A stretch of 39,304 nt of DNA from NCBI GenBank assembly GCA_002841375.1, contig PGZO01000033.1, positions 1-39,304 of the forward strand. The letters run 5' to 3'. The notes beneath the pieces are model-generated. The model did no database searches, was not told where the DNA came from, and saw nothing but the letters and a program-made list of their open reading frames with translations. Position 1 is the stretch's first letter. The number at the start of each line of letters is the position of its first letter. The position numbers and the translations under genes were made by a program. The DNA is from Firmicutes bacterium HGW-Firmicutes-7 (GTDB lineage Bacteria > Bacillota > Clostridia > Lachnospirales > Vallitaleaceae). Below are positions 16,109-24,234 of the stretch, in pieces.

Positions 16109-17206
16109 TTACTCTCTCCCAGTTTTGTATAAAATAGGGGTTAACTGAAAAATTAAAATACTAATCATAAAAACAAACAGTAAAAACAAAACATCCGAAT
16201 ATATCGTCATATTCTTTAATAACTGCAGAATATTATTGTAATTATTTGGGATGTCAAATTGCATAATATCATCTACTTCTCTCCATTTCAAGAAGCTTTT
16301 AACACCCTTCATAAATAATAAAATCAATCCGCCTGATGAACTAACCAATACAATCCCTGCGGCAATTATCGTTAAAATAACACGTATATTTTTTAGAAAA
16401 AGCTCTGTAAAATAAAAGACTTTTAGTAACTTGTTTATATTATTATATTGATCAAATAATATAGCTATCGCTCGTCTCATAATCAAATACAAAATAATGG
16501 CCACAATCAGTCCCAGGCATACGAGTACTTTCTCTCTAATCATAGCGTAAACTTTTGCAATATTGACAAAATTATAATTTGATGTAGTAATACCAATGTG
16601 CTTGAATGCATTCTGAATAAATTCATCAGACATCTCGTTATCAGCTTCCATTTTGACTATAAATGTATCTGGATCATCTGCAAAAAAAGTTACAGGTAAA
16701 TATACATTTTTATTGTCGTCATCTCCATCCTTTATAACACCTATTATTCTATAGGCCGCCTGGTTTATAATAATTTCGTTACCAATTATATTAGTTCCCC
16801 CAAAGATATCAAAAGCGGATAATTCATTTATTACAACATATTTGCTATTTTGTTCTACTACATCCTTTGTAAAATATCCTCCCTCAGACATAGAGTAGTT
16901 CATCACAAATGGATATGTATAGTTTGTTCCCTTTAAAATTACCGTATGAGACGAATGAATGGCTTTTACGTTTTGCTGTTCATTCACCTCATACGTCAGC
17001 ATATATTTTGTTTCGTTTAACTCTTCTAGCATTTCAACATCAACACTTACAGCATTATATGCTTTCGGAGTAATCAATAAACGGTCATCCCATGCTTGCT
17101 GTTTAATGATTACAGTAATTAAAAGGAGCGCAGAAAATATCAATACCAGTACACCAATGATAAAAAAAAGAAACTTAATCCTCAAAAAAATCACCTTCAT
17201 TTTCAA
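16109..17206 (-). CDS. MacB-core/FtsX-like ABC permease, last gene of hybrid operon
   Basis: The roughly 365-residue protein has one N-terminal membrane helix and an extracellular domain of about 180 residues with MacB-core features (YFTKDVVEQNSKYVVINE, FDIFGGTNIIGNEIIINQAAYRIIGVIKD). Three further helices follow (about 225-245, 275-300, 335-358), the FtsX-type layout. The start is uncertain. The open frame begins at a TTG overlapping the adaptor gene by 32 bases; ATG 17200 has no ribosome binding site, while TTG 17185 has GAAGGTGA at good spacing. No ATPase gene accompanies it. It pairs with the adaptor upstream, as in MacAB exporters. It would need a shared ATPase or act as a structural partner. 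Confidence 0.75.
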   Translation of the reverse strand: MKMKVIFLRIKFLFFIIGVLVLIFSALLLITVIIKQQAWDDRLLITPKAYNAVSVDVEMLEELNETKYMLTYEVNEQQNVKAIHSSHTVILKGTNYTYPFVMNYSMSEGGYFTKDVVEQNSKYVVINELSAFDIFGGTNIIGNEIIINQAAYRIIGVIKDGDDDNKNVYLPVTFFADDPDTFIVKMEADNEMSDEFIQNAFKHIGITTSNYNFVNIAKVYAMIREKVLVCLGLIVAIILYLIMRRAIAILFDQYNNINKLLKVFYFTELFLKNIRVILTIIAAGIVLVSSSGGLILLFMKGVKSFLKWREVDDIMQFDIPNNYNNILQLLKNMTIYSDVLFLLFVFMISILIFQLTPILYKTGRE

Positions 17207-18494
17207 TCATAATTGTATCCCCTCCCGAAAAAGGCTTATCACTTAATAGAACAATTGGCTCAAAAAAAGTAAACCCTTTTGTAATGATTGTATTTTCATT
17301 ATCGCTATCACCAATATATACCTTTAATTTTTCCACATAAAATTCTTTACCCAAAATACCTTTACGTCTTTTTATTTGATATACATAATATCCTTCACTA
17401 TCTTTATTGATCGCACCATTAGGCAATAGAATATAAGAATCTTTACTTTCTTTTTCAAATTGCAAATCAAAGGTCTCCCCTGCTGTAATCTGATCTGAAC
17501 TCACTGATACATTTATTTTCTTCATACGATCTTCAGGTGTTATTTTTGATACAACTCCTTCCAATATATGAGAAGAATTACTTATTATACAAGTATCTCC
17601 TTGGACAATAAAGTTATTATCAAGAGAAACATCACACTCAATTATAAATTCGTTGCCTGCACCAAAGCTGATCATTAACTGATTTTGATTGACTTGTTGT
17701 CCTTTTTTAACGTAAATAGCTTGAACAGCTGCAATTTCTGATGCATAAATCACCTTGTTATTTTCAAAATCCTTCAATGTGTTATTATACTTTTCTTCTT
17801 GTATTGCAAAATTACTTAAATCAAAAGTTTTTATTTCTAATTCTAGTCGCAATGCATTTAGTTCATATTGATATTCTTGTAATTGCTTTTGCCTAGTTTT
17901 TAGCAAGTTGTTATATTCAACTTTCAAACTATCTAATTCATATGCTGCTTGATCAAGCTCCTGCTTCGCAAGTCCACCAGAATCATAAAGTATATTTAAC
18001 TTATTATAATCTTCTTGTTTTTTGGCTATTTTGCTCTCTAGTTGAAGACGGTCATAATCCGACTGTTCATCCTTTTTATAAGTTTCTTCTTCTAGCTTTG
18101 TACTATAACCCATGATTTTTTCAATTTTGCCATGAAGCATTTCAATATCAACCAATAATTTCTCACGGCTTATGTTAAGTTCTTTAAGCTTTAAATTTAT
18201 CTCATCCACGTCATAACTTATATAAATAAGAGGCTGTCCTTCTTTAATTGTTTCTCCTTCTTCTACCAAAACCTCCTCAATCTTACCGTTAAATTCAGCA
18301 TATACCTCTTCTTTGTTTTTATAATCTACATTTCCTGTTGTAAATTCCAACTTACTTAAAGTACCATTTATAGGTAATACAGCAGAAATAACAGGAAAAT
18401 TTGATGTATAAATTGTTTTAGAAAAGAATATGAGCATGATAAGAATAGCTAAAAATATACCTCCAACCATTTTAATATTTATTTTTTTGTTCAT
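17175..18494 (-). CDS. HlyD-type membrane-fusion adaptor in hybrid ABC operon
   Basis: The 440-residue protein has a membrane anchor near residues 9-28 and a first lipoyl-like half-motif (IEEVLVEEGETIKEGQPLIYIS, about 75-97). A long coiled coil follows (about 100-235; LKELNISREKLL to ELEIKTFDL). The second half-motif (VQAIYVKKGQQVNQNQLMI) and barrel domains including VVSKITPEDRMKKINV come next. It is a periplasmic-adaptor-type protein in a gram-positive cell, as in MacAB-like exporters. The ATG at 18494 follows AGGATGTGA and lies 20 bases after the permease stop; the longer frame would overlap the permease. The C terminus overlaps the last gene. Confidence 0.88.
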   Translation of the reverse strand: MNKKINIKMVGGIFLAILIMLIFFSKTIYTSNFPVISAVLPINGTLSKLEFTTGNVDYKNKEEVYAEFNGKIEEVLVEEGETIKEGQPLIYISYDVDEINLKLKELNISREKLLVDIEMLHGKIEKIMGYSTKLEEETYKKDEQSDYDRLQLESKIAKKQEDYNKLNILYDSGGLAKQELDQAAYELDSLKVEYNNLLKTRQKQLQEYQYELNALRLELEIKTFDLSNFAIQEEKYNNTLKDFENNKVIYASEIAAVQAIYVKKGQQVNQNQLMISFGAGNEFIIECDVSLDNNFIVQGDTCIISNSSHILEGVVSKITPEDRMKKINVSVSSDQITAGETFDLQFEKESKDSYILLPNGAINKDSEGYYVYQIKRRKGILGKEFYVEKLKVYIGDSDNENTIITKGFTFFEPIVLLSDKPFSGGDTIMIENEGDFFED

Positions 18495-18513
18495 AAAATC
18501 ACATCCTAACTTT

Positions 18514-19383
18514 TCATTTAATCCCCGAAAGCTCAATTCCTTTTTCCAAATTTTTTTGACCTACGATTAAAAACCAAAAAGGTAAAAACATATAAATACA
18601 TGAAGCTGCAAATATAACCCCAATATTACCATCTGCTATTCTTGAAAGAAATACAGATAATGGTTCTTTATAATAATCTTTAATAAAAATAATCGCCTGC
18701 TCAACCAAATTCCAATATTCAATAAATGTAAGCATGGTTAATGCTGCAATACCTGATTTCATTTGAGGTAAAACAATATAGACCAACACTTGAATTTTAT
18801 TTGCTCCATCTATTTGAGCCGCTTCAAAATACTCCATAGGCATATTTTTCAATCCTTGTCTTAACAAAAATGTGCCAAAGGGAGAAAAAATACCAGGAAG
18901 AATAATGGCCAAATAGCTTTCTTTTATGTTTAATTGTTCCGCAATAATATAGTTAGGAACCAAAACTGCCTGTAAGGGCATAAGCATTACAATAACATAA
19001 ACGAAAAATAAAACCTCTTTATACTTCCATTCCCATATTGTGAAGGCATACGCGCTTAACAGTGATATGACTAGATTGCCTATAACAACAGGAACCGTAA
19101 TTTTTATGGAATTCATCAACAATATAATAAACGAAGGTTGATTAATTAGGACTTCTTTGTATTGTCCAAAAGAGAACTGACTTGGTATTATATTCATGGA
19201 AATAAAGTTTTCACTCACCTGATCAAGCACATCAAACAGGGATAATTTTGTTGTATAATTTAGACCTATTTCCATCTCTGTCACAAAGGAATTTGTAACG
19301 GTGATGATCAGTGGAAAAATAAAAATGAGACTAATACTCACTAATATAGCATACGAAATCATTTCTTTGGCTTTATGACTCAC
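18514..19383 (-). CDS. Sugar-type ABC transporter permease (MalG/CUT1-like)
   Basis: The 289-residue inner-membrane protein has six hydrophobic segments. The EAA loop (EAAQIDGANKIQVLVYIVLPQMKSG, about 190-215) contacts an ATPase. These features and the N-terminal FPLIITVTNSF pattern mark the MalG subgroup of carbohydrate permeases. Its ATG overlaps the upstream permease stop by four bases (ATGA), showing translational coupling. The C-terminal KGIELSGIK is typical (family KGLTAGAVKG). The substrate is probably a carbohydrate or glycan fragment, judging from the family only. No ATPase is in the operon, so a shared MsmK/MsiK-type ATPase encoded elsewhere is likely. Confidence 0.92.
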   Translation of the reverse strand: MSHKAKEMISYAILVSISLIFIFPLIITVTNSFVTEMEIGLNYTTKLSLFDVLDQVSENFISMNIIPSQFSFGQYKEVLINQPSFIILLMNSIKITVPVVIGNLVISLLSAYAFTIWEWKYKEVLFFVYVIVMLMPLQAVLVPNYIIAEQLNIKESYLAIILPGIFSPFGTFLLRQGLKNMPMEYFEAAQIDGANKIQVLVYIVLPQMKSGIAALTMLTFIEYWNLVEQAIIFIKDYYKEPLSVFLSRIADGNIGVIFAASCIYMFLPFWFLIVGQKNLEKGIELSGIK

Positions 19384-20228
19384 CGCGACACCTTCCTTTC
19401 CATTTTAAATAGAAATTGGGTAATGACCGCAATCATTAAAACCAAAATACTAGTTGCAGTTGCCAACCTCTGATAGTTTAAAGAATGAAACATGTTATTC
19501 ATAAAATGTTGAAGCATATATATACTACTGTGTGGATAGTTTCCCGTAATCAAATAAATTTCTTTAAACACTTTAAATGAATTAATGATTGACATAATTA
19601 AAACCAGAATAATGGTGGGCAATAAATTGATTAATGTAATATGTCTAAAACATTGAAACCTCCCTGCCCCATCTACATAAGCGGCCTCATAATACTCTTT
19701 TGGTATATTGTTTAATCCAGCTAATATTAAAACCATATTGTATCCAAGGTTTTTCCAAATAAAAATTAGCACAACCACAAAGAGTACATAAGAAGTTTCC
19801 AACCAGTTTATTTTTGTTATACCTACAATACTTAATATATAATTTAAGTAGCCATCGTAAGCAAAGAGCATTTTCCAAAAAAACACCGTTGAGCCAGATG
19901 GTATAACCAACGGTATAAGAAATAGAAGTGTAAAAGCTTCTTTATGCTTATTTGCTTTATTAACGAGAAGTGCAATCCCCAAAGATAAAAACATATTAAG
20001 CGGTATGCTTATACTCATGAAGATTAGGGTATTCATTAATCCTTTTAGGTATGCTTTGTTCCTAAATAAGTCAACAAAGTTTTGCACCCCTACAAAAACA
20101 CCATTAACTGGTTGATCAACAAAAGCATAACCCAAAGAAATAATAAACGGCCATATAAAAAATATAACAAAGCCAACTAATCCCGGCAGAATAAATAATA
20201 ATGTCGAATCAAAGCGCTTGCTCTTCAT
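19380..20228 (-). CDS. Sugar-type ABC transporter permease (MalF/UgpA-like)
   Basis: The 282-residue protein has six membrane segments and the EAA loop EAAYVDGAGRFQCFRHITLINLLPTI (about 185-210). Its N terminus (LLFILPGLVGFVIFFIWPFIISLGYAF) is the standard start of MalF/UgpA/LacF-type permeases. It would pair with the next gene to form the membrane channel. The start lies ten bases after the binding-protein stop, so the genes are closely coupled. The length is normal for the short CUT1 form without the extra MalF domain. Confidence 0.92.
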   Translation of the reverse strand: MKSKRFDSTLLFILPGLVGFVIFFIWPFIISLGYAFVDQPVNGVFVGVQNFVDLFRNKAYLKGLMNTLIFMSISIPLNMFLSLGIALLVNKANKHKEAFTLLFLIPLVIPSGSTVFFWKMLFAYDGYLNYILSIVGITKINWLETSYVLFVVVLIFIWKNLGYNMVLILAGLNNIPKEYYEAAYVDGAGRFQCFRHITLINLLPTIILVLIMSIINSFKVFKEIYLITGNYPHSSIYMLQHFMNNMFHSLNYQRLATATSILVLMIAVITQFLFKMERKVSR

Positions 20229-20237
20229 AGGAATCCT

Positions 20238-21761
20238 CTATTCGCTCAAATATAACTCGATTTTGTTTTGTAATATATCCGTTACCTCTTCTGATGTTTT
20301 AGAGCCGTTAAAGAAGTTTTCTACTTCCTTGTCAATAATTGAATTAATCGTCGTATCTTGCACAAAGAACGTATTGATTCTATCTGACAATTCACCTAAA
20401 ACTTTCATATAATTATTATATATTTCTAATTGTTCTGACGTAAGTTCTGTTGTCTTTAACTCGTTACCGGCTGGCTCAAATAATTGCCCTGTAATATCTA
20501 ATTTCGTTTTTTCAGCTAACGCATTTTTATTGACAGGAATACCAAATAAATTTAAAGAAGTTTGCATTTCTTCACTGGCTAAAAATTTCATAAATGCCCA
20601 GGCAGTAGTTTTATTTGTAGAATTTGAATTTAACCCATATGCTTGTTCGTAGGTGTATGGTACCACACCGTCATTTCCTTCAATTTGTCCTGCAATGATA
20701 TCATTTTCTTGGTTTCCTTGACTCGTGCTACCAAACTTTCTTTTAGAATCTTTATTGAGAAATTGCAAAAGACTAAAGCTGCTATTTGCCTTGTAAAAAT
20801 ATTGTTCAAGCTTGTTTTTTTCAAATGCGCCCATAGAAGCCTCTCCAAGTTTATTTTTAGTCCCTTGTTTTATATATCCTCTATCTTCATAATCTCTAAC
20901 CTTATTCAATAAATTAGCAAAATCGCCATCATTCAAATTCACGGTTCTTGCTTCTATATCAATAAATTGGTTATAGTTTTCTTTCCACATTTTATTAAAT
21001 AATTCCTGTGCGAATATTCCAAACATCTCTACCTGGTCTTTTTCCCCCACCTTATTTACATTCAAATAAGGTTGTTGCCCAAGCTCAATAAGCTGTTCAT
21101 AAGAAAATAGATCATTTTCTAACAGAGGCTTCTGCTCTGATTCACTAAATAAAGAACTGTCAAATGATAAATAATCAAATGTATAATCTATAGGAAGAAA
21201 ATATTGTCCCTCTTTATACTTTGCAGCATTAAAAATGTTTACAAAGTAATCATTTATTTGAAAGGATTCATCTAATTCCATATATGAATTCAAATTTTCC
21301 AACTGACCACTGTCGACATATTTGTAATAAGGAATTACATCTATAGCAATGATATCCGCACCTTCTCCACTCATTAATTCTGTATTTATTTTGTTGATAT
21401 AGTCATCTGTTGCTTGGGCATTATCCTCCCCTTTACCTATGACCATTATTGTTTTTCCACCTACTGTTTGTGATTTTACATCTGGCATTTGAGAAAATGT
21501 TTCAATATTTACTTTTGTTCCTGGATACTTTTCCTCAAAGGCTTTGGCCGCCTCATCTAAAAAGTTTTTATACGATATCGTATCATAACAGGAAACAGTA
21601 ATTTCACCTACGACTTCGCCTCCAGGCGCATACTTGCTTTCGTTTAAATCTTGAGATTTCGTCGGTTGTCCCCCTGTATCATTCCTACTTGTCTGACCAT
21701 TACAGCCTATAAAAGTTAAACCCATTGTTACACTTAATAATATAGCCGTTATCTTCTTCAT
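20238..21761 (-). CDS. Extracellular solute-binding lipoprotein (family 1)
   Basis: The 507-residue protein captures the substrate outside the membrane and delivers it to the two permeases. The signal peptide ends in a lipobox, FIGC, with Cys at residue 20. A Ser/Thr/Gln-rich linker follows, then a typical binding-protein opening (GEITVSCYDTISYKNFLDEAAKAFEEKYPGTKVNIE). The C-terminal half contains the family segment TTAWAFMKFLASEEMQTSLN. It is larger than most sugar-binding proteins (400-450 residues), which suggests an extended pocket for an oligosaccharide or other bulky ligand. AGGAGGT six bases before the ATG fixes the start. It is the first gene of the operon, 30 bases past a TATACT -10 element. 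Confidence 0.92.
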   Translation of the reverse strand: MKKITAILLSVTMGLTFIGCNGQTSRNDTGGQPTKSQDLNESKYAPGGEVVGEITVSCYDTISYKNFLDEAAKAFEEKYPGTKVNIETFSQMPDVKSQTVGGKTIMVIGKGEDNAQATDDYINKINTELMSGEGADIIAIDVIPYYKYVDSGQLENLNSYMELDESFQINDYFVNIFNAAKYKEGQYFLPIDYTFDYLSFDSSLFSESEQKPLLENDLFSYEQLIELGQQPYLNVNKVGEKDQVEMFGIFAQELFNKMWKENYNQFIDIEARTVNLNDGDFANLLNKVRDYEDRGYIKQGTKNKLGEASMGAFEKNKLEQYFYKANSSFSLLQFLNKDSKRKFGSTSQGNQENDIIAGQIEGNDGVVPYTYEQAYGLNSNSTNKTTAWAFMKFLASEEMQTSLNLFGIPVNKNALAEKTKLDITGQLFEPAGNELKTTELTSEQLEIYNNYMKVLGELSDRINTFFVQDTTINSIIDKEVENFFNGSKTSEEVTDILQNKIELYLSE

Positions 21762-21790
21762 CTTTTGACCTCCTATGTTTTTCTTGCTTG

Positions 21791-21847
21791 AGTATATGCC
21801 TGCCATATGAAGTTGTTATGAAGTTGTCATGTAGCTTCTATGAAGTA
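21791..21847 (-). promoter_or_regulatory. Operon promoter with four phased response-regulator boxes
   Basis: TATGAAGTT (plus-strand reading) occurs at 21806-21814 and 21817-21825. A partial CATGTAGCT follows at 21828-21836, and TATGAAGTA at 21839-21847. Every step is 11 bp, one DNA turn. On the minus strand the boxes read AACTTCATA and end nine bases before a TATACT -10 (21791-21796), with no separate -35. This is the geometry of PhoB-class activation. The same boxes stand before the adjacent response regulator gene. Confidence 0.85.
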
Positions 21848-21885
21848 AACAAAAAAATCGCTGATTTCTCAACGAGTTTTTTGTT
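21848..21885 (-). terminator. Terminator between kinase gene and ABC operon
   Basis: On the minus strand TCGTTGA and TCAGCGA pair completely (one G-U) around a GAAA tetraloop, flanked by A and T runs (TTTTTTTGTTT). It separates the two-component transcript from the operon and abuts the most distal binding box. Confidence 0.85.
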
Positions 21886-21887
21886 TA

Positions 21888-21935
21888 TTTACCCCCACCA
21901 AAAAAAGTGGTGACATCCTTCCTTAGGTTAAAAAT
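21888..21935 (-). repeat. Short palindromic repeat at the 3' end of the kinase gene
   Basis: On the minus strand TTTTTAACCTAAGGAAGGA is followed by GTCACCAC, a T run and GGTGG. It closely matches the copy at 34141-34186. The kinase stop codon lies inside the element. The form, with a conserved lead and a CCAC/GTGG hairpin, resembles right ends of IS200/IS605-type transposons, but no transposase is present. Confidence 0.55.
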
Positions 21936-23407
21936 AAACTGAATTTAAATCCCAAATAGGTATTTTCTATTTTATATTTAATCTGCAGATCCTCCAAACT
22001 CCTCTTCACAATATACAGCCCAAGACCAGTTCCACTCTTACTTTTATCTCTACTGTCGTCCATCGTATAAAAGGGTTCAAACAACCTTTCCAACTGATCC
22101 TCTGGAATATGATCACACTTGTTCTCAATGGACAAAACCGTAATATCTTCATTTGACTTTAGCGAAATATATATTTCCCCACCTTTTTCTGTATATTTTA
22201 CTGCATTTGAAAATATATTTGATATAATATTTAAGAACATTTTTTCGTCTGTATGATAAACAAAATCAAATTTTTCTACGATTACATCTAGTTCTTTTTC
22301 TTCTACAAACAACTGGTAATATGCTAACGCTTCATCTAAAATTGTTGCTATTTCCACCGGTTCATAAACATAGGTTAATTGTGGATTTTCTATAGCAGCT
22401 GCATTCAATATTTCATTCACCAATGCAGAAAGCCTGTCTATTAATTTCTTGCTTTCTTCTAAATATTTTTCTTTGTCTTTATAAATACCTACATGATCAA
22501 TCATACCTTCTATTATGCCATTTAGTGCAGCAATAGGTGTTTTCAGTTCATGACTTGCAGCCCGCATAAAACTAGTTTTAGACTGCTCAAGCTTATTGGC
22601 ATACGCCATTTCTAGTTGTAAATTTTCAATTGTTACACATAAACTTCTATACATCGAATCAAGATTTTCTGATAATATACCCAACTCGTCCTTTGAATGA
22701 ATATTTGATAGGGCCCCAGGAATCATCTTTTGCATTTTTTCCGTTGCTTCTGAAATTGTTATAATCGGTTTAGTTAATTGTTTCGCATAGAAATAAGCTG
22801 CTATTAAAGCAATAAGAACACCAATAGTAAGCAGCACCGGCATAAGAGAAATAATGATACTTTTCGCTTCATCTATTGGTTGTAGCGTACTTATGATCAT
22901 TAAATGACTAACAAAACTATTATCAATGCTTTTTGAAATAATAATGTCTGCTTCAACACCAGTTTGCTTCATATTCCCATTTTCAATGTTCGCCTCCATT
23001 CCATTGGCATTATTATATACAAAATCTGACTTTTTAATAATGACAGCCTCGGGTAACTCACTATCTTTTGATTGAATTTTAATTGCCAAATTCCCTGTCC
23101 TGTTGAAACTGATAAAAGGTGAAGACAACTCAGGCAAAAAATGGTTTTGGGTATCAAAAGACATCACTTCCGAATTGTTTTTTGAAGAAAATTCAGAAAT
23201 CAAATCAATACTTGCATCTACCGTTTCGATATTCGTAAGTTGTTGCACAAATAATTCTGCATTTTTCTTTAAATTTGTTTTTTTTGAATAATAGTAATAG
23301 TCTGGTAAAAAAGAATACAGAAATGCAAAACAAATAACAACAACTAGCGTAATAATAAGAGATGTAAATATAAAGGTTTTTCTAAAAATGCCTTTTCTCT
23401 TTATCAA
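21923..23407 (-). CDS. Membrane sensor histidine kinase
   Basis: The 494-residue kinase senses an outside signal and phosphorylates the response regulator encoded just before it. It has a membrane helix at about 11-31, an extracellular sensor of about 145 residues and a second helix at about 188-208. HAMP and HisKA domains follow, the latter with SHELKTPIAALNG (phospho-accepting His near 285). The ATPase domain has the N-box NIISNIFSNAVKYT, an F-box FEPFYTMDD and the G-box GTGLGLYIVKRSL. The start is a TTG one base after the regulator's stop codon, with GGGAG about nine bases upstream. Shared binding boxes tie it to the downstream ABC operon. Confidence 0.93.
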   Translation of the reverse strand: MIKRKGIFRKTFIFTSLIITLVVVICFAFLYSFLPDYYYYSKKTNLKKNAELFVQQLTNIETVDASIDLISEFSSKNNSEVMSFDTQNHFLPELSSPFISFNRTGNLAIKIQSKDSELPEAVIIKKSDFVYNNANGMEANIENGNMKQTGVEADIIISKSIDNSFVSHLMIISTLQPIDEAKSIIISLMPVLLTIGVLIALIAAYFYAKQLTKPIITISEATEKMQKMIPGALSNIHSKDELGILSENLDSMYRSLCVTIENLQLEMAYANKLEQSKTSFMRAASHELKTPIAALNGIIEGMIDHVGIYKDKEKYLEESKKLIDRLSALVNEILNAAAIENPQLTYVYEPVEIATILDEALAYYQLFVEEKELDVIVEKFDFVYHTDEKMFLNIISNIFSNAVKYTEKGGEIYISLKSNEDITVLSIENKCDHIPEDQLERLFEPFYTMDDSRDKSKSGTGLGLYIVKRSLEDLQIKYKIENTYLGFKFSLFLT

Positions 23408-23408
23408 A

Positions 23409-24095
23409 TCAATTCACTCCCTTTGCGGTTTCAATTTTATAGCCAACCCCTTTTACTGTTGTAATCAGGTCAGTTTTTAATTTCTTTCGTAGATTTTTTA
23501 TGTGTACATCAACGATCCTTTCATCTCCAAAATAATCATATCCCCATACAAAGTTTAGAAGCTGTTGTCGAGTTATCACTTTTCGCTCGTTATTTATCAA
23601 AACCTTGAAAATCTCAAATTCTTTTAAAGTAAGCACTACTTTGTTACCATCTTCAAAAACTTCATAGCTGTCAATATCAACATTAATACTTCCGATCTGT
23701 ATGATATTAGATGTTCCTTCATTTGATCTTCTCAAAAGTGCTTCAACACGTTTTACCAATACTTTAGGTGAAAATGGTTTGGTCACATAGTCATCTGCAA
23801 GACCTTCGAAACTGATAAGCTGGGCATTTTCATCTGATAAAGCGGTTAACATCATAATGGGTGTATTTTTATATACTTCTTCTGCTCTTATTATTTTCAA
23901 AAGTTCTAATCCAGAAACTTGTGGTAACATAATATCAAGAATAAATAAGTGTATCTGTTGGTTTTGTATTATGAAACTATGGGCTGTTTTCCCATTATTG
24001 GCTGTTATAACGATAAATCCAGCATCTTTTAAATATTCTGATACAACCTCATTAATGGTTGGATCATCTTCAACAACAAGAATCGTATGTAGCAT
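23409..24095 (-). CDS. OmpR/PhoB-family response regulator
   Basis: The 228-residue protein has a receiver domain with the acidic pair E9/D10-D11, phospho-acceptor D54 (LFILDIMLPQ) and the conserved T/K pair (MLTALSD, TKPFSP). A winged-helix DNA-binding domain follows (LTLKEFEIFKVLINNERKVITRQQLLNFVWG, VDVHIKNLRKKL, TVKGVGYKIE). Members of this family bind direct repeats spaced 11 bp as head-to-tail dimers. Exactly such repeats occur before this gene (24164-24183) and before the ABC operon (21806-21847), so autoregulation and activation of the operon are likely. Confidence 0.95.
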   Translation of the reverse strand: MLHTILVVEDDPTINEVVSEYLKDAGFIVITANNGKTAHSFIIQNQQIHLFILDIMLPQVSGLELLKIIRAEEVYKNTPIMMLTALSDENAQLISFEGLADDYVTKPFSPKVLVKRVEALLRRSNEGTSNIIQIGSINVDIDSYEVFEDGNKVVLTLKEFEIFKVLINNERKVITRQQLLNFVWGYDYFGDERIVDVHIKNLRKKLKTDLITTVKGVGYKIETAKGVN

Positions 24096-24136
24096 TTGAT
24101 CACCTACTCGTTCATTTTCTATATCAACTCATCTTT

Positions 24137-24183
24137 ATAATACAGGTCCTTTAATTGAATGTCTATGAAGTTAATATGAAGTT
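24137..24183 (-). promoter_or_regulatory. Promoter with two response-regulator boxes (autoregulation)
   Basis: TATGAAGTT occurs at 24164-24172 and 24175-24183, an 11-bp step, identical in word and spacing to the operon promoter. A TATTAT (minus strand, 24137-24142) is a plausible -10. It lies 21 bases from the nearer box and not nine, so the mode of control may differ from that at the operon. Confidence 0.75.
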
Positions 24184-24198
24184 TAAAAGCGTTCATAC

Positions 24199-24221
24199 AA
24201 AAAGGACATCCAACGATGCCC
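24199..24221 (-). terminator. Terminator after the CNNM/CorC-type gene
   Basis: On the minus strand GGGCATC pairs with GATGTCC through one G-U pair around GTTG, then TTTTT. It is compact and lies just past the stop codon at 24235. Confidence 0.8.
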
Positions 24222-24234
24222 CCCCCTATGACTT

